From an uncultured Thioclava sp. (lineage in GTDB: Bacteria > Pseudomonadota > Alphaproteobacteria > Rhodobacterales > Rhodobacteraceae), in the NCBI RefSeq assembly GCF_913064665.1, contig NZ_CAJYBT010000007.1, positions 53,619 to 117,618 on the forward strand: 64,000 nucleotides of DNA, read 5' to 3'. Shown here piece after piece: positions 47,397 through 56,081 of the stretch. Numbering within the stretch: the first letter of the stretch is position 1; every line of letters starts with the position of its first letter. The notes below the pieces were generated by a model. That model was not told the origin of the DNA, did not search any database, and worked only from the letters and a program-made list of their open reading frames with translations. Both the position numbers and the translations under genes were made by a program.

Positions 47397-48378
47397 GGAT
47401 CTCTTCAAGCAGCGAGCGGTCCCAAAGATCGGGGCTGACATCCTGACCCAGCAGCGCCAAGGTCTTGATATTGGCGGCGATGCTGTCATCGGTGAACCAG
47501 CCAAAGCCATGAGCCTCGGTCACCGGTGAAAACATCAGCGGCACTTGGCGCGCGGCTTGCAGTTCTTGCGTTTTCAGATCAAGGCCCGCATCGGGGAACA
47601 TTTTCACCGTCAGCGCGGCGGCGGCGGCGGGATCGGCAAGGTAGTCGCTCCAGCCGTGGATTTCGCCGCGCAGCAATGCAATCAGATCAGCGCGTCGGTT
47701 GGCAATGCTATCGTCGGTCGCGATATAGGTTTGCGATTGCACCGCATAACCGTAATCGGCCATCAGCATCGTTATGGGTTTGAGCCCGCGCATGATCATC
47801 GCCACGGGCAGATCGGTCTCCCAGCACAGCAGGCAATCGACCTGACCGGCCAGCAAGGGGGCGGCGTCATATTGCGTCGGAACGATCTCGATCGCGTCAA
47901 AATCGACATCGTTGAGGCTGCACAGCGCCTTCAAAACAGGCGTATTGGCCAGCGCCATGCCGATCTTCTTGCCCTCAAGATCCTTGGGCACATTAACCGG
48001 CTTGGCGGGCAGCGAGGCGATGGCGAAGGGGTTTTTCTGCATCGCGACGGCAATGATGCGAAAGGGCGCGCCTTGGGCCACAGCGGCGGCGGTATAATCA
48101 GCGGCCGAAATGCCCATCAAGGCGCTGCCTGCCACAACGGGGGGCTCTACCGGGGCGTTTGGTCCGCCGGGGTTAAGCGCGACATTCAGACCCAGATCGC
48201 GCCAATAGCCGCGCGATTGCGCGATATAACTGCCGCCAAACTGCACCGAGGGCAGCCAGGACAGTTGCAAGGCGACGTCGGTCGCTGCAAGGGCCGGGCG
48301 TGCGCCCATCGTGGCGGCCAAAACGCCGCCCGCGCCTGCTGCCAGAAATCCGCGCCGTGAAAAGCTATGATGTGTCAT
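47386..48378 (-). CDS. ABC substrate-binding protein, NMT1/THI5-like
   Basis: 330 aa. A twin-arginine signal (SFSRRGFLAAGAGGVLAATM) leads LQLSWLPSVQFGGSYIAQSR and the GYWRDLGLNVALNPGG segment, the NMT1-like start seen in importers of thiamine precursors, pyrimidines or sulfonates. CLLCWETDLPVAMIM carries an unusual Cys pair. Ligand cannot be decided: no thiamine riboswitch and no sulfonate genes are near. CAGGAAACG precedes ATG 48378. Confidence 0.88.
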   Translation of the reverse strand: MTHHSFSRRGFLAAGAGGVLAATMGARPALAATDVALQLSWLPSVQFGGSYIAQSRGYWRDLGLNVALNPGGPNAPVEPPVVAGSALMGISAADYTAAAVAQGAPFRIIAVAMQKNPFAIASLPAKPVNVPKDLEGKKIGMALANTPVLKALCSLNDVDFDAIEIVPTQYDAAPLLAGQVDCLLCWETDLPVAMIMRGLKPITMLMADYGYAVQSQTYIATDDSIANRRADLIALLRGEIHGWSDYLADPAAAAALTVKMFPDAGLDLKTQELQAARQVPLMFSPVTEAHGFGWFTDDSIAANIKTLALLGQDVSPDLWDRSLLEEIHAS

Positions 48379-48439
48379 GTCGTTTCCTGTCTTTGCGTTT
48401 CGATATAAGGTGACGGTGCTGTGCGACAACGTCTCGGGC

Positions 48440-49300
48440 TTAAGCGGTGCGTATCCTTTGGTGTTGCCATGCCAGCCAGAACAGGCCCGGCACAGAGGAC
48501 AGCAGCAAGACCGCGCCAAACGCCGCGCTGGCGGCGAGACCGGCCTCGGGGGTGGCTCCGGCGAGGGGAAACAGCGCCGCCGCAGCCCCTTCGCGCCAGC
48601 CCCAACCCGCGATGCTGAGGGGCACCAACATCGCCGATAAGATCAGCGGCACCAAGGTGAGGATCGCCGCAAGCGGCAGCGCGGTGCCGCTGGCATAGGC
48701 GCAAAAGGCAAAGCTCGCCAAGTTCGCGACCACGATGGCAAAGCCAAGCGCGATTTGTCGGTTGCGCACATCCCGCCCCGCAAGGGCGCGGCGCAGGGGC
48801 GTGAGCAAGGCACGCAACCTTGGCAGCGCGCGCGTCCCCACGACCAGACCAAGGCCCAGCGCCAAAAGCCCCAGCGCCCACAGCCCATGTCCCGTCAGCG
48901 CCAGTGCTGGCAGCAATACCGCCGCAAGCGCGATTTGCCCCGCCAGCCGTTCAATCACCACGGCTTGGCCAGATCGCAGCAGATCGGCCGAATGGCGCGC
49001 GCGCACGGCGCGGCCTGCATCGCCCAAGACGCCGCCCGGCACGGTTTGATTGACCAATTGGGCGAGGTAATATTCGCCCACCGCCTGCACCCGATCAATC
49101 CGCTGTCCCAACGCTCTGGCGGTCAAACGCCAGCGCAGCGCCGAGAGCACCGTTTGCAGGTTCACCGCCAACACCGCCGCGCCGAGCCAGCGCCAATCGG
49201 CCTGCGCCAAGCGCTCTAGCGCTGCGTCCCCATTGGCGAAATGCCAGGCCAGCGCCAGCAGCACCAGCGCAGCCCCCACACGCAGGGCGAGCCCGATCAT
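48440..49300 (-). CDS. Lysylphosphatidylglycerol-synthase-like (UPF0104) membrane flippase
   Basis: 286 aa with about eight membrane helices and no soluble aminoacyl-transfer domain. LQTVLSALRWRLTARALG, YYLAQLVNQTVPGGVLGDAG and IAGWGWREGAAAALFPLAG are the conserved blocks of the AglD/MprF flippase-domain family, which moves lipids across the membrane. Its start overlaps the sulfatase stop (ATGA), so the two are coupled. Confidence 0.85.
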   Translation of the reverse strand: MIGLALRVGAALVLLALAWHFANGDAALERLAQADWRWLGAAVLAVNLQTVLSALRWRLTARALGQRIDRVQAVGEYYLAQLVNQTVPGGVLGDAGRAVRARHSADLLRSGQAVVIERLAGQIALAAVLLPALALTGHGLWALGLLALGLGLVVGTRALPRLRALLTPLRRALAGRDVRNRQIALGFAIVVANLASFAFCAYASGTALPLAAILTLVPLILSAMLVPLSIAGWGWREGAAAALFPLAGATPEAGLAASAAFGAVLLLSSVPGLFWLAWQHQRIRTA

Positions 49301-50916
49301 TGCGCCACCTTGATCGGCAAACTGGTGAGCGCATTGATGAACCGGTCGCGGAAATCGCGCATCGGCCAGACCGGGGTTTGGGCATCGGGCACCAGCCCCG
49401 GCGTCCAACTCCAAGCGTCGAAATCCGCAATCAGATCGGGCGGGCCGATCAGATGTACGGGCACGTCTTTGCTGTCGATCTGGGCCACGAAGGGGGTGGG
49501 CTGATGATCGCCCAGAACCACCATTAATGGCGGCTTGTTGGCGTGCCGCCCGGCGTAAGACAAGATCGCCTGCAGCGAATAATCGATCGCTTGGCGGTAT
49601 TGATCGCGCACCCTGTCGCGGTCTCGCCAGACCACTTTGGGCGGATCGCCCGACAGGGCCCAGCGATCAAAGACGCGCCCGTCACCGACCTGATCCCAAG
49701 CGATCATTTCGGGCACTGGCACCCAAGGCGCGTGCGAGGACAGCAGCACGATCTGCGCAAATAGCGGCCCCGCCTGCGGCTCGCGCGCCACCAGCCGATC
49801 AAAGGCCGACAGCGTATATTGATCGGGCATGGTGACGAAATTGAACGGCTGACCCTGATAGCCCAGATCCGCCGCTTCAAGGATGGTTTGAAAGCCCTGC
49901 ATCGGGCCTTCGGGCCAGCTTAGCGTGATGCCCGGCATCACGGCGGCGGTGCGCAGCCCCGAGGCGGCGGCAAGATCAAACAGCGTGCGGCGGGGGCTGG
50001 CCAGTAGCGCGCGATAGCGGGTTTGATCCGAAATCGTCAGGCCGGATTCCAAGGTGGAATGGGCCAGCCAGCTTTGCCCGCCCTCGGTGGGCGAGGTCAG
50101 CCAGCCCGAGCGCATCGCCAGCCCCGCCTGCGCCAGCTTGGGCGCGGCGTTTTCAAGTGTCGCGACATGGGTGGGCGCATAAAGCGGGTTGTCGAAGCTC
50201 GCGCGCCCATAGCTTTCGATAAACACGATCAGCACATCGCGCCCTTGCAGGCGGTCAAACAGCCCTGCCGACCCGGCGAAGGGATCGTTTGCGGCGGCGG
50301 CGCGAAAGCGTTTGAGATCGGCCAAGGTCTGGGTGAAGCTGCGCAGATGCGCGCTGGCAAGATGGGTCGTGCCCGCATACCACGGCAGGCGTAGCGGCAG
50401 AGAATTGCTTTGCTGCGCGCCAATCACCAGCACGCCCAAAGCTGCGGCCACTCCCGTCAGGCTGCGCGCAACGGGCCCGCTCGCAAGGCCAAGCCACTGC
50501 CCGCTAGCCCACCACAGCGTCCAGATCAGCCCCGCCAGCGCCAGCGCGCCGCCCAGAGCGGCCAAAATCACCAAGGGCAGGCCAATCGTGCTGATGCCAA
50601 ATCGGGTGCCTGCCTCAATCATGAACAGATCGACCGCCGGGTTGAAGGGGCGGGCAAAGGCTGTGAACGTGCCAATATCGGCCAGTTTCAGCGCGACCAA
50701 CGCCACCAACACGGCCACCAAAACCACGCGAAGGACGTAGCTGATCCTCGCGTCCCGGGGTAGCGCTGCCAAAACCAGCAAGATCACCGGCAGTTCCAGC
50801 GGCAGGCGCAACGCCGTTGCCACAACCAAGCCGCGCGATTGGTTTGGCAAGACCAGCATGAGATCAAGGATCAAGGCGGCCCCGAGCAGACAGGCGGCGC
50901 GACGCGCAATGCTCAT
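49297..50916 (-). CDS. Membrane-bound sulfatase/phosphoglycerol-transferase-like protein
   Basis: 539 aa. Four or five N-terminal helices (about residues 5-180) precede an alkaline-phosphatase-superfamily domain: VLIVFIESYGRASFDNPLY near residue 233 with the metal-binding Glu, SPTEGGQSWLAHSTLESGL with the nucleophile-like Ser/Thr region, and VVLGDHQPTPFV. The layout is that of LtaS, OpgB and EptA-type enzymes that transfer phospho-alcohol groups in the periplasm. Coupled at both ends to CDP-alcohol transferase and flippase genes. Confidence 0.82.
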   Translation of the reverse strand: MSIARRAACLLGAALILDLMLVLPNQSRGLVVATALRLPLELPVILLVLAALPRDARISYVLRVVLVAVLVALVALKLADIGTFTAFARPFNPAVDLFMIEAGTRFGISTIGLPLVILAALGGALALAGLIWTLWWASGQWLGLASGPVARSLTGVAAALGVLVIGAQQSNSLPLRLPWYAGTTHLASAHLRSFTQTLADLKRFRAAAANDPFAGSAGLFDRLQGRDVLIVFIESYGRASFDNPLYAPTHVATLENAAPKLAQAGLAMRSGWLTSPTEGGQSWLAHSTLESGLTISDQTRYRALLASPRRTLFDLAAASGLRTAAVMPGITLSWPEGPMQGFQTILEAADLGYQGQPFNFVTMPDQYTLSAFDRLVAREPQAGPLFAQIVLLSSHAPWVPVPEMIAWDQVGDGRVFDRWALSGDPPKVVWRDRDRVRDQYRQAIDYSLQAILSYAGRHANKPPLMVVLGDHQPTPFVAQIDSKDVPVHLIGPPDLIADFDAWSWTPGLVPDAQTPVWPMRDFRDRFINALTSLPIKVAQ

Positions 50917-51689
50917 GTCCGCCGTCTCCGCGCCAGCCAAAGGATGTCAGCGCCAAAAGATCCCGCAAGGGCCAGCGTGGCACTTGTTGCGATCAGGGTT
51001 GCGCCCAGCGCGCCAAGGCCGGGGATCAAGAGCATGATCAACGCGCCGATCTGCACCACGCAGAGCGCCTTGCGGCGAAACCGCTCGGGGAGGGGGGCGT
51101 TTAGCCATGGCAGGAAAAGCCCGGCCAAAACATAGGCGTAGCGCATGGTGCCCAATGCGAGCACCCAGATTCCAAGCGTGCCAGAGGCCACCACCAGCAG
51201 CGACAGGATCAGCCCAAGGGCGGCGTCTACCTCCATGTCAAAGCGTGCGCCAAACGCCGAAGACAGCCCGCTGCGCCGCGCCAACCAGCCATCCAGCCCA
51301 TCCATCGCAAGCGCGATTGTCGCGATGATCACACTCAGCCAGCGCGCGTCGATCGCGCTGTGTGTGGTCGCAAAACCGCCCCCCGCCAGAGGTGCCACCA
51401 GCGCGCAGGCCAGCGCCGCGCGCGTCAGCGTCACCGTGTTGCACAGGCCAAGACGCGGATGGGCATAGCGCCGACGCATCAGGGCGGCGGCGAGGGCGGT
51501 CACCGCCACAAACAGCCCTACCGACACCGCTGCCCCGCTCGGCGCCAGACGCGCAGCCAGAGCGGCGCAAAGCACGCCTAGCGGCAGCGCCAGCCAAAGC
51601 AGCCGCATCCATGCCCCCGAGGGCGAGGTCGCGCCCAAGGGCTGCATCAAACGCGTCATGCGATCAGGTGAGGTCAGGGGAGTTGTCAT
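50913..51689 (-). CDS. CDP-alcohol phosphatidyltransferase family protein
   Basis: 258 aa, six or so helices. The family signature DG-x2-AR-x8-G-x3-D-x3-D is complete in DGLDGWLARRSGLSSAFG followed by ARFDMEVDA. It joins an alcohol to a CDP-activated phosphoryl donor in the membrane. It is longer than PgsA and preceded by an additional N-terminal helix pair. It is first in the minus-strand run, ahead of the sulfatase with which it overlaps, and divergent from the cytochrome b561 gene. Confidence 0.9.
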   Translation of the reverse strand: MTTPLTSPDRMTRLMQPLGATSPSGAWMRLLWLALPLGVLCAALAARLAPSGAAVSVGLFVAVTALAAALMRRRYAHPRLGLCNTVTLTRAALACALVAPLAGGGFATTHSAIDARWLSVIIATIALAMDGLDGWLARRSGLSSAFGARFDMEVDAALGLILSLLVVASGTLGIWVLALGTMRYAYVLAGLFLPWLNAPLPERFRRKALCVVQIGALIMLLIPGLGALGATLIATSATLALAGSFGADILWLARRRRT

Positions 51690-51806
51690 GAGAGGGAAGC
51701 TATTGCGCCTTTAGGATTGTCAAGTAAACGTGATCGGGTCAGATTGGGATGACTTTATGTCCTCTTGCTGCATTTTGTCGCGAATTCTCATGGGAGGAGC
51801 AAAAAG

Positions 51807-52370
51807 ATGCCACCCAAGGATACTTTCGACAGCCCTGCCTATCGTCCCACGGCGCGACTGTTGCATTGGTTGATCGCGGCGCTGATTTTGCTGATGATCC
51901 CGGCGGGTCAGATCATGATTGTCAAGGGGCTGCCGCGCGGGCTGCAAGACGCGCTGTTCTTGTTTCACAAGAATGCGGGGGTGGTGATTGGCCTGCTGAT
52001 GCTGGTGCGGTTGGGCTTTCGGCTGCGCTATCCGCCGCCGCCCTTGCCGCCTTCGGTTGCGCCCTTGCAGGCCCGGATTGCGGGCATCACCCATGCCCTG
52101 TTGTATCTGCTGGTCTTTGTGATGGTCGTGTCGGGCTATCTGCGTGTGATGGCGGGGGGCTTTCCGATTGAAGGGCTCGACGCGCTTGGGGTGCCCGATC
52201 TGATGGGCCGCAATCCGGGGTTGGAGACGGTCGCGAAAACCACCCATGCGATCACCCGTCTGGCGCTGGTGGTGCTGATTGGCCTGCATATCGGGGCGGC
52301 GCTGTTTCATGCGCTGTGGCTGCGCGATGGGGTAATGGCGCGGATGGTACCGCGCCGCTCAGTCAAGTAG
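51807..52370 (+). CDS. Cytochrome b561
   Basis: 187 aa, four membrane helices with heme-ligand histidines in RLLHWLIAALILLMIPAGQI, FLFHKNAGVVIGLL, THALLYLLVFVMVVSGY and THAITRLALVVLIGLHIGAA. It passes electrons across the inner membrane, often to quinone. GGGAGGAGC precedes ATG 51807. Its 3' end overlaps the convergent endonuclease-like gene by 12 bases. Confidence 0.92.
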   Translation: MPPKDTFDSPAYRPTARLLHWLIAALILLMIPAGQIMIVKGLPRGLQDALFLFHKNAGVVIGLLMLVRLGFRLRYPPPPLPPSVAPLQARIAGITHALLYLLVFVMVVSGYLRVMAGGFPIEGLDALGVPDLMGRNPGLETVAKTTHAITRLALVVLIGLHIGAALFHALWLRDGVMARMVPRRSVK

Positions 52371-53096
52371 AACTCGCCCTGCAAGCGGACGATGATCCGA
52401 CGCGGCGCGAATGCCCGGCCCATCCAGCACGCGCAGATCGCGGATTTGCTCGGGGCGGTCGCTCAGGATGCGGTCAAGCGGCAGCAAGGGGCGGTTGACG
52501 GGAAAGCTCGCCCGCACCGGCCCCCCCAGCCGGGTGCCGATAATCGCGCGTGAAAACGCCAACCCGCCCCAAGGGCGCCATTCGTTCAGATCACCCAGCA
52601 AGATCGTGCGCATCACCGGGCGGCGGCGCAGATATTGGCCCAGGGTGCGCATCTGCGCGATGCGCAAAATCTGGCTCAGCGACAGATGCGCCGTGATGAT
52701 GCGCAGCGGTTGTGCCCCGTTGCGCAGCTCCAACGAGACCGCGCCGCGATGACAATGCCCCGGCAGGTCGATCACATCCGCACCCACAATGCGCAAAGAG
52801 GGATGCACGAACAGGATCGCGCCCAAAAAGCCGTGGCTTTGATCGCCCCAGCGCAAGGCGGGGGTGTCATGGGCATAGACCAGACCAGTTTGCGCCGTGA
52901 TCCGCGCGAGATCGAAAATACCGGCATGGGGCGGGGTTTCGCCATCGGCCTCTTGCAGCGCAAGGATATGGGGCTGATGGGCGCAGACCTCGCGACCCAG
53001 AACATCCAGCACCCGACCCGGATCGACCCGACCATCGCCACCGCGCCCGCGATGCACATTCCATGTGACGCACTCAACTGCGCTTAGGGGCGCCAT
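52359..53096 (-). CDS. Endonuclease/exonuclease/phosphatase-fold protein
   Basis: 245 aa. The EEP motifs VTWNVHRGRG, ILALQEAD with catalytic Glu, ITAHLSLS, LLGDLNEWRPWG and the C-terminal SDHRPL are all present and in order. The family includes nucleases and phospholipid phosphodiesterases; many short bacterial members with H-L-S-L act on lipid or nucleic acid phosphodiesters. I chose ATG 53096 (MAPLSAVECVTWN). Substrate unknown. Confidence 0.88.
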   Translation of the reverse strand: MAPLSAVECVTWNVHRGRGGDGRVDPGRVLDVLGREVCAHQPHILALQEADGETPPHAGIFDLARITAQTGLVYAHDTPALRWGDQSHGFLGAILFVHPSLRIVGADVIDLPGHCHRGAVSLELRNGAQPLRIITAHLSLSQILRIAQMRTLGQYLRRRPVMRTILLGDLNEWRPWGGLAFSRAIIGTRLGGPVRASFPVNRPLLPLDRILSDRPEQIRDLRVLDGPGIRAASDHRPLAGRVLLD

Positions 53097-53151
53097 CACC
53101 ACGCTTTCCGGTTCAACACGCCAACCTTTCGCGTTTGCGCAAAAGGGCGCT

Positions 53152-53505
53152 CTATTGTTCGCCCTCGGGGTCACTTTGCGCCTGCGTCAGCGTGGCGGCA
53201 ATCCGGGCGCGCACCTCGGGGGGTTCCTTGCCGATCGCCTCCAGCAAAGCCGAGCGATCCCGTCGCGCCGCGTGTAGCTGGTCCAGCACCGAGATCAGCA
53301 CCGCCAAAGCCTCGGGGCCCATGTCATAGAGTTCATCCAGCTCGCATAGCAGGTCCAGCCGCGCCAGATCGCCCGTGTCAAACAGCGGGCCAGTGGGGCT
53401 AGGGGCGGGCGTGACGGCCTCGGCTTCGATATAGGCGCTCAGGCGGGTTTGCGTCAGCCGGGTGACACGCGAAATCGTCTCGGTTACGGTGAATACCTGC
53501 ATCAT
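53152..53505 (-). CDS. cbpM: Chaperone modulator CbpM
   Basis: 117 aa, all helical, MerR-like small protein (FTVTETISRVTRLTQTRLSA, then FDTGDLARLDLLCELDELYD). CbpM binds the J domain of CbpA and inhibits it. AAAGGAGTG precedes ATGATG; the first ATG overlaps the cbpA stop (ATGA), and 53502 is an equal alternative. Confidence 0.9.
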   Translation of the reverse strand: MMQVFTVTETISRVTRLTQTRLSAYIEAEAVTPAPSPTGPLFDTGDLARLDLLCELDELYDMGPEALAVLISVLDQLHAARRDRSALLEAIGKEPPEVRARIAATLTQAQSDPEGEQ

Positions 53506-54449
53506 CTCGGCACTCCTTTCAGCATCGCCTCGCGCGGGTTTTCGGTGTTGGTTTTCGCCCATTCCTCAATGCAGGCCGCCAGCTTGTCGTCCACCGTCTT
53601 GGGCAGCACGATACGCAGCTCGACAAGCTGATCGCCCGCCTGACCCTTGCGCTCAACACCGCGCCCGCGCAGGCGCAACACCTTGCCGCTGCTTGACCCT
53701 TTCGGGATCGTCAGGGCCACATCGCCGTGGATCGTAGGCACCGTGACTTTTGCACCCAGAATGGCCTCATCCAAGGTGATCGGCAGGGTCAAAAGGATCG
53801 TGTCGTCCTCGCGGCGAAACAGCGGGTGGGGCTGGATGTGGATCTTGACCTGCGCATCCCCACGCGGGCCACCGCCAAAGCCCTCACCGCCCTTGCCTCG
53901 CAAACGCAGCGTCTGGCCATCGCGCAAGCCGACCGGGATTTTCAGATCAATCTGACCTTCGCCGGGCAGGCTGATATGGGCAGAGCCGCCGCGCGCTGCA
54001 TCCAGAAACGGCACTTCCAGCGTGTAGCCAACATCGCGCCCGCGCGCCGAAAACCCATGGCCTTGCTGCGCGCCGCCGCTGCGCTGGCGAAACATCTGGG
54101 CGAAGATGTCGTCGGGGTCCATGCCCTCAAACCCTGCGCTATCGCGCGTCGAGCGTTGGTTTTGAGCATAGTCGCGATAATACTGCCGCTGCGGTTTTTC
54201 CTGCCCCGAAGCGTCGATTTCCCCCGCATCAAAGCGCGCCCGTGTGTCGGGGTCTTTAAGCAGATCATAGGCCGCTGAGATTTGCACGAACCGGGCCTCG
54301 GCGCCCGCGTCATCGGGGTTGATGTCGGGATGGCTTGTGCGCACCAGCTTGCGATAGGCTTTCTTGATCTCTGCCTGCGTCGCGGTTTTGCTCAGCCCAA
54401 GTGCCTCATAAGGATCAAGGTGGGCGGTGTTGTCTGTGCTCTGTGCCAT
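53502..54449 (-). CDS. cbpA: DnaJ-class co-chaperone CbpA
   Basis: 315 aa. J domain (residues 10-75) with HPD in RTSHPDINPDD, a G/F-like linker with GFEGMDPDDIFAQMF, then two C-terminal beta domains (RDGQTLRLRGKGGEGFGGG; LRLRGRGVERKGQAGDQL). No zinc fingers, so it is CbpA rather than DnaJ. It stimulates DnaK. The start overlaps the stop of a 32-codon ORF (TAATG) that has the better ribosome site, so cbpA is probably translated by coupling. Confidence 0.93.
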   Translation of the reverse strand: MAQSTDNTAHLDPYEALGLSKTATQAEIKKAYRKLVRTSHPDINPDDAGAEARFVQISAAYDLLKDPDTRARFDAGEIDASGQEKPQRQYYRDYAQNQRSTRDSAGFEGMDPDDIFAQMFRQRSGGAQQGHGFSARGRDVGYTLEVPFLDAARGGSAHISLPGEGQIDLKIPVGLRDGQTLRLRGKGGEGFGGGPRGDAQVKIHIQPHPLFRREDDTILLTLPITLDEAILGAKVTVPTIHGDVALTIPKGSSSGKVLRLRGRGVERKGQAGDQLVELRIVLPKTVDDKLAACIEEWAKTNTENPREAMLKGVPR

Positions 54450-54547
54450 TACTGCAAGTCCCCGCAGAACATGACGCGCGCGGGCGCAAGCCTGACGCGC
54501 GGCGTGCCGGGGTCGGGCAGGGGGCAGAGGGGCATAACGGGGCGCAT
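54449..54547 (-). CDS. 32-aa micro-ORF translationally coupled to cbpA
   Basis: The frame starts at ATG 54547 with AAAGGAG 7 bases upstream, a near-ideal site, and reads MRPVMPLCPLPDPG followed by TPRVRLAPARVMFCGDLQ. Its TAA stop shares its final A with the cbpA ATG (TAATG). cbpA itself has only a weak site, so the micro-ORF probably feeds ribosomes to it. The peptide, Pro/Arg-rich with two Cys, matches nothing I know. Confidence 0.5.
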   Translation of the reverse strand: MRPVMPLCPLPDPGTPRVRLAPARVMFCGDLQ

Positions 54548-54725
54548 GGAGGGGCTCCTTTGCTAAAGATGCCAAGTGCTTGGGCAAGCCTAGCCTTGAT
54601 CAGGGCTGCGCGCGCTGATCCAGATCACGTCCCGTGAACGCGGGGCCTGAACGTGGGGCCTGAACGCGCGGGAGCGACAGGTCCGAACCAGCACGGCCCA
54701 CCTTCGCGCCCGTCATCGCATGCCG

Positions 54726-55958
54726 TCAAGGCCAGAATTGGGTCGATGGCGCGCGGATCGTGGGATGTGACAGCGCCGTGAGGATACCGCGCAACTCCGC
54801 CAGTCCCTTGAGCCGCCCGATCGCGGGATAGCCGGGTTGGGCGGCACGGCTTAGATCGTCTAGGATATCCTGACCATGATCGGGGCGCATCGGGATCGAG
54901 CAATCCGCGCGCCCCTCGGCTTTGCGCCGCGCCTCTTCGCGCAAGGCCGCATCCATCACCGCAACCATATCCACATCACCTTCCAGATGGCGCGATTCAT
55001 AAAATGAGCCGGGCCAGCGCGTGCCCTCGCGTTTGACATTGCGCAGATGCAGGAAATGCACCTTGGGCCCCAGCCGCTCCATCATGCCCGTCAGATCGAC
55101 GTCGCTGCGCGCGCCCAGCGAGCCGGTGCACAGCGTGATCCCGTTGGCGGGGCTGTCCACCTCTGTCGTGATCATGGTGAAATCTTGCTCGCATGACATG
55201 ATCCGGGGCAGGCCCAGCAGATCAAAGGGTGGGTCGTCTGGATGGCAGCACAGCCGTAGACCCAAGCGTTCTGCGACCGGAACGACCTCGCTCAGGAAGT
55301 CGATGAAATGCGCGCGCAGACACTGCGCCGGGATCGCGTCATAGGCAGCAAGATGCTGGCGCACATCGCTGAGCGTGACCTGTTGCGCCGCGCCGGGCAG
55401 CCCAAAAACCACGTTGCGCGCAAGGGCTGCGCGCGCGCCCTTATCCATCTGCGCGAACCGAGCCGTGGCCAGATCCGCAATCTCGGCGGGGCAATCGTCG
55501 CGCGCGCCGGGGCGTTGCAGGATAAACAGATCGAACGCGGCAAACGCCACCAGATCAAAGCGCATGCAGGTGGCCCCGTCCGGGCGCGGCCAGTGCAGAT
55601 CGGTGCGCGTCCAGTCCAGCACGGGCATGAAATTGTAACACACCACCTTGATCCCGGCGTGCGCGATGTTTTCAAGGCTGCGCGTATAGGCGGCTATATG
55701 GGCGCGCCAATCGCCGTCCTGGCGCTTGATTTCTTCCGTAACGGGCAGACTTTCCACCACCTCCCAAGCCAGCCCCGAGGGCGCGCCAGAGGGCAGTTGC
55801 GCGATCTCGCTTTGGCGCTGCGCGATCTCTTGCGGGGTCCAGATCGCGCCGGTGGGCACATGATGCAGCGCGCTGACCACGCCCTCAACACCGGCTTGCA
55901 ACATATCCCTGAGCGACACCGAATCGTGCGGTCCAAACCAGCGCCATGTTTGCCTCAT
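54726..55958 (-). CDS. uxuA: Mannonate dehydratase
   Basis: 410 aa. It removes water from D-mannonate to give 2-keto-3-deoxygluconate in hexuronate breakdown. WRWFGPHDSVSLRDMLQAG, HHVPTGAIWTPQEI, CYNFMPVLDWTRTDL, the metal site LRLCCHPDDPP and the C-terminal MRPDHGQDILDD are signatures. It is divergent from a GntR regulator and TRAP operon, which supports a joint role. uxaC and uxuB are not in the window. Confidence 0.95.
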   Translation of the reverse strand: MRQTWRWFGPHDSVSLRDMLQAGVEGVVSALHHVPTGAIWTPQEIAQRQSEIAQLPSGAPSGLAWEVVESLPVTEEIKRQDGDWRAHIAAYTRSLENIAHAGIKVVCYNFMPVLDWTRTDLHWPRPDGATCMRFDLVAFAAFDLFILQRPGARDDCPAEIADLATARFAQMDKGARAALARNVVFGLPGAAQQVTLSDVRQHLAAYDAIPAQCLRAHFIDFLSEVVPVAERLGLRLCCHPDDPPFDLLGLPRIMSCEQDFTMITTEVDSPANGITLCTGSLGARSDVDLTGMMERLGPKVHFLHLRNVKREGTRWPGSFYESRHLEGDVDMVAVMDAALREEARRKAEGRADCSIPMRPDHGQDILDDLSRAAQPGYPAIGRLKGLAELRGILTALSHPTIRAPSTQFWP

Positions 55959-56030
55959 CGTGTCCTCCCGCGCAGGATTTCCGGGTGGTTCGGTCCGGGA
56001 CTTTGGCCTTTTTAGCAGCTTTTGCTGTAG

Positions 56031-56060
56031 TTGACTAGTATGGCAGTATGGTATAAATTT
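56031..56060 (+). promoter_or_regulatory. Divergent promoter/operator region, uxuA/gntR
   Basis: TTGACT (56031-56036) and TATAAA (56052-56057), spacer 15, form a plausible gntR promoter. A direct repeat AGTATGG-C-AGTATGG (56037-56051) lies between them, and TGGTATAAATTTGCCA is an imperfect palindrome overlapping the -10. These are likely targets of the adjacent GntR protein. Confidence 0.4.
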
Positions 56061-56081
56061 GCCACCCAGAGGAGGCTCGCC

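Noticed and set aside
54634..54668. Short direct repeat GAACGCGGGGCCT/GAACGTGGGGCCT
   Set aside because: Only two and a half 13-bp units in a GC-rich spacer between uxuA and the cbpA unit; it is too short and simple to call a regulatory element.
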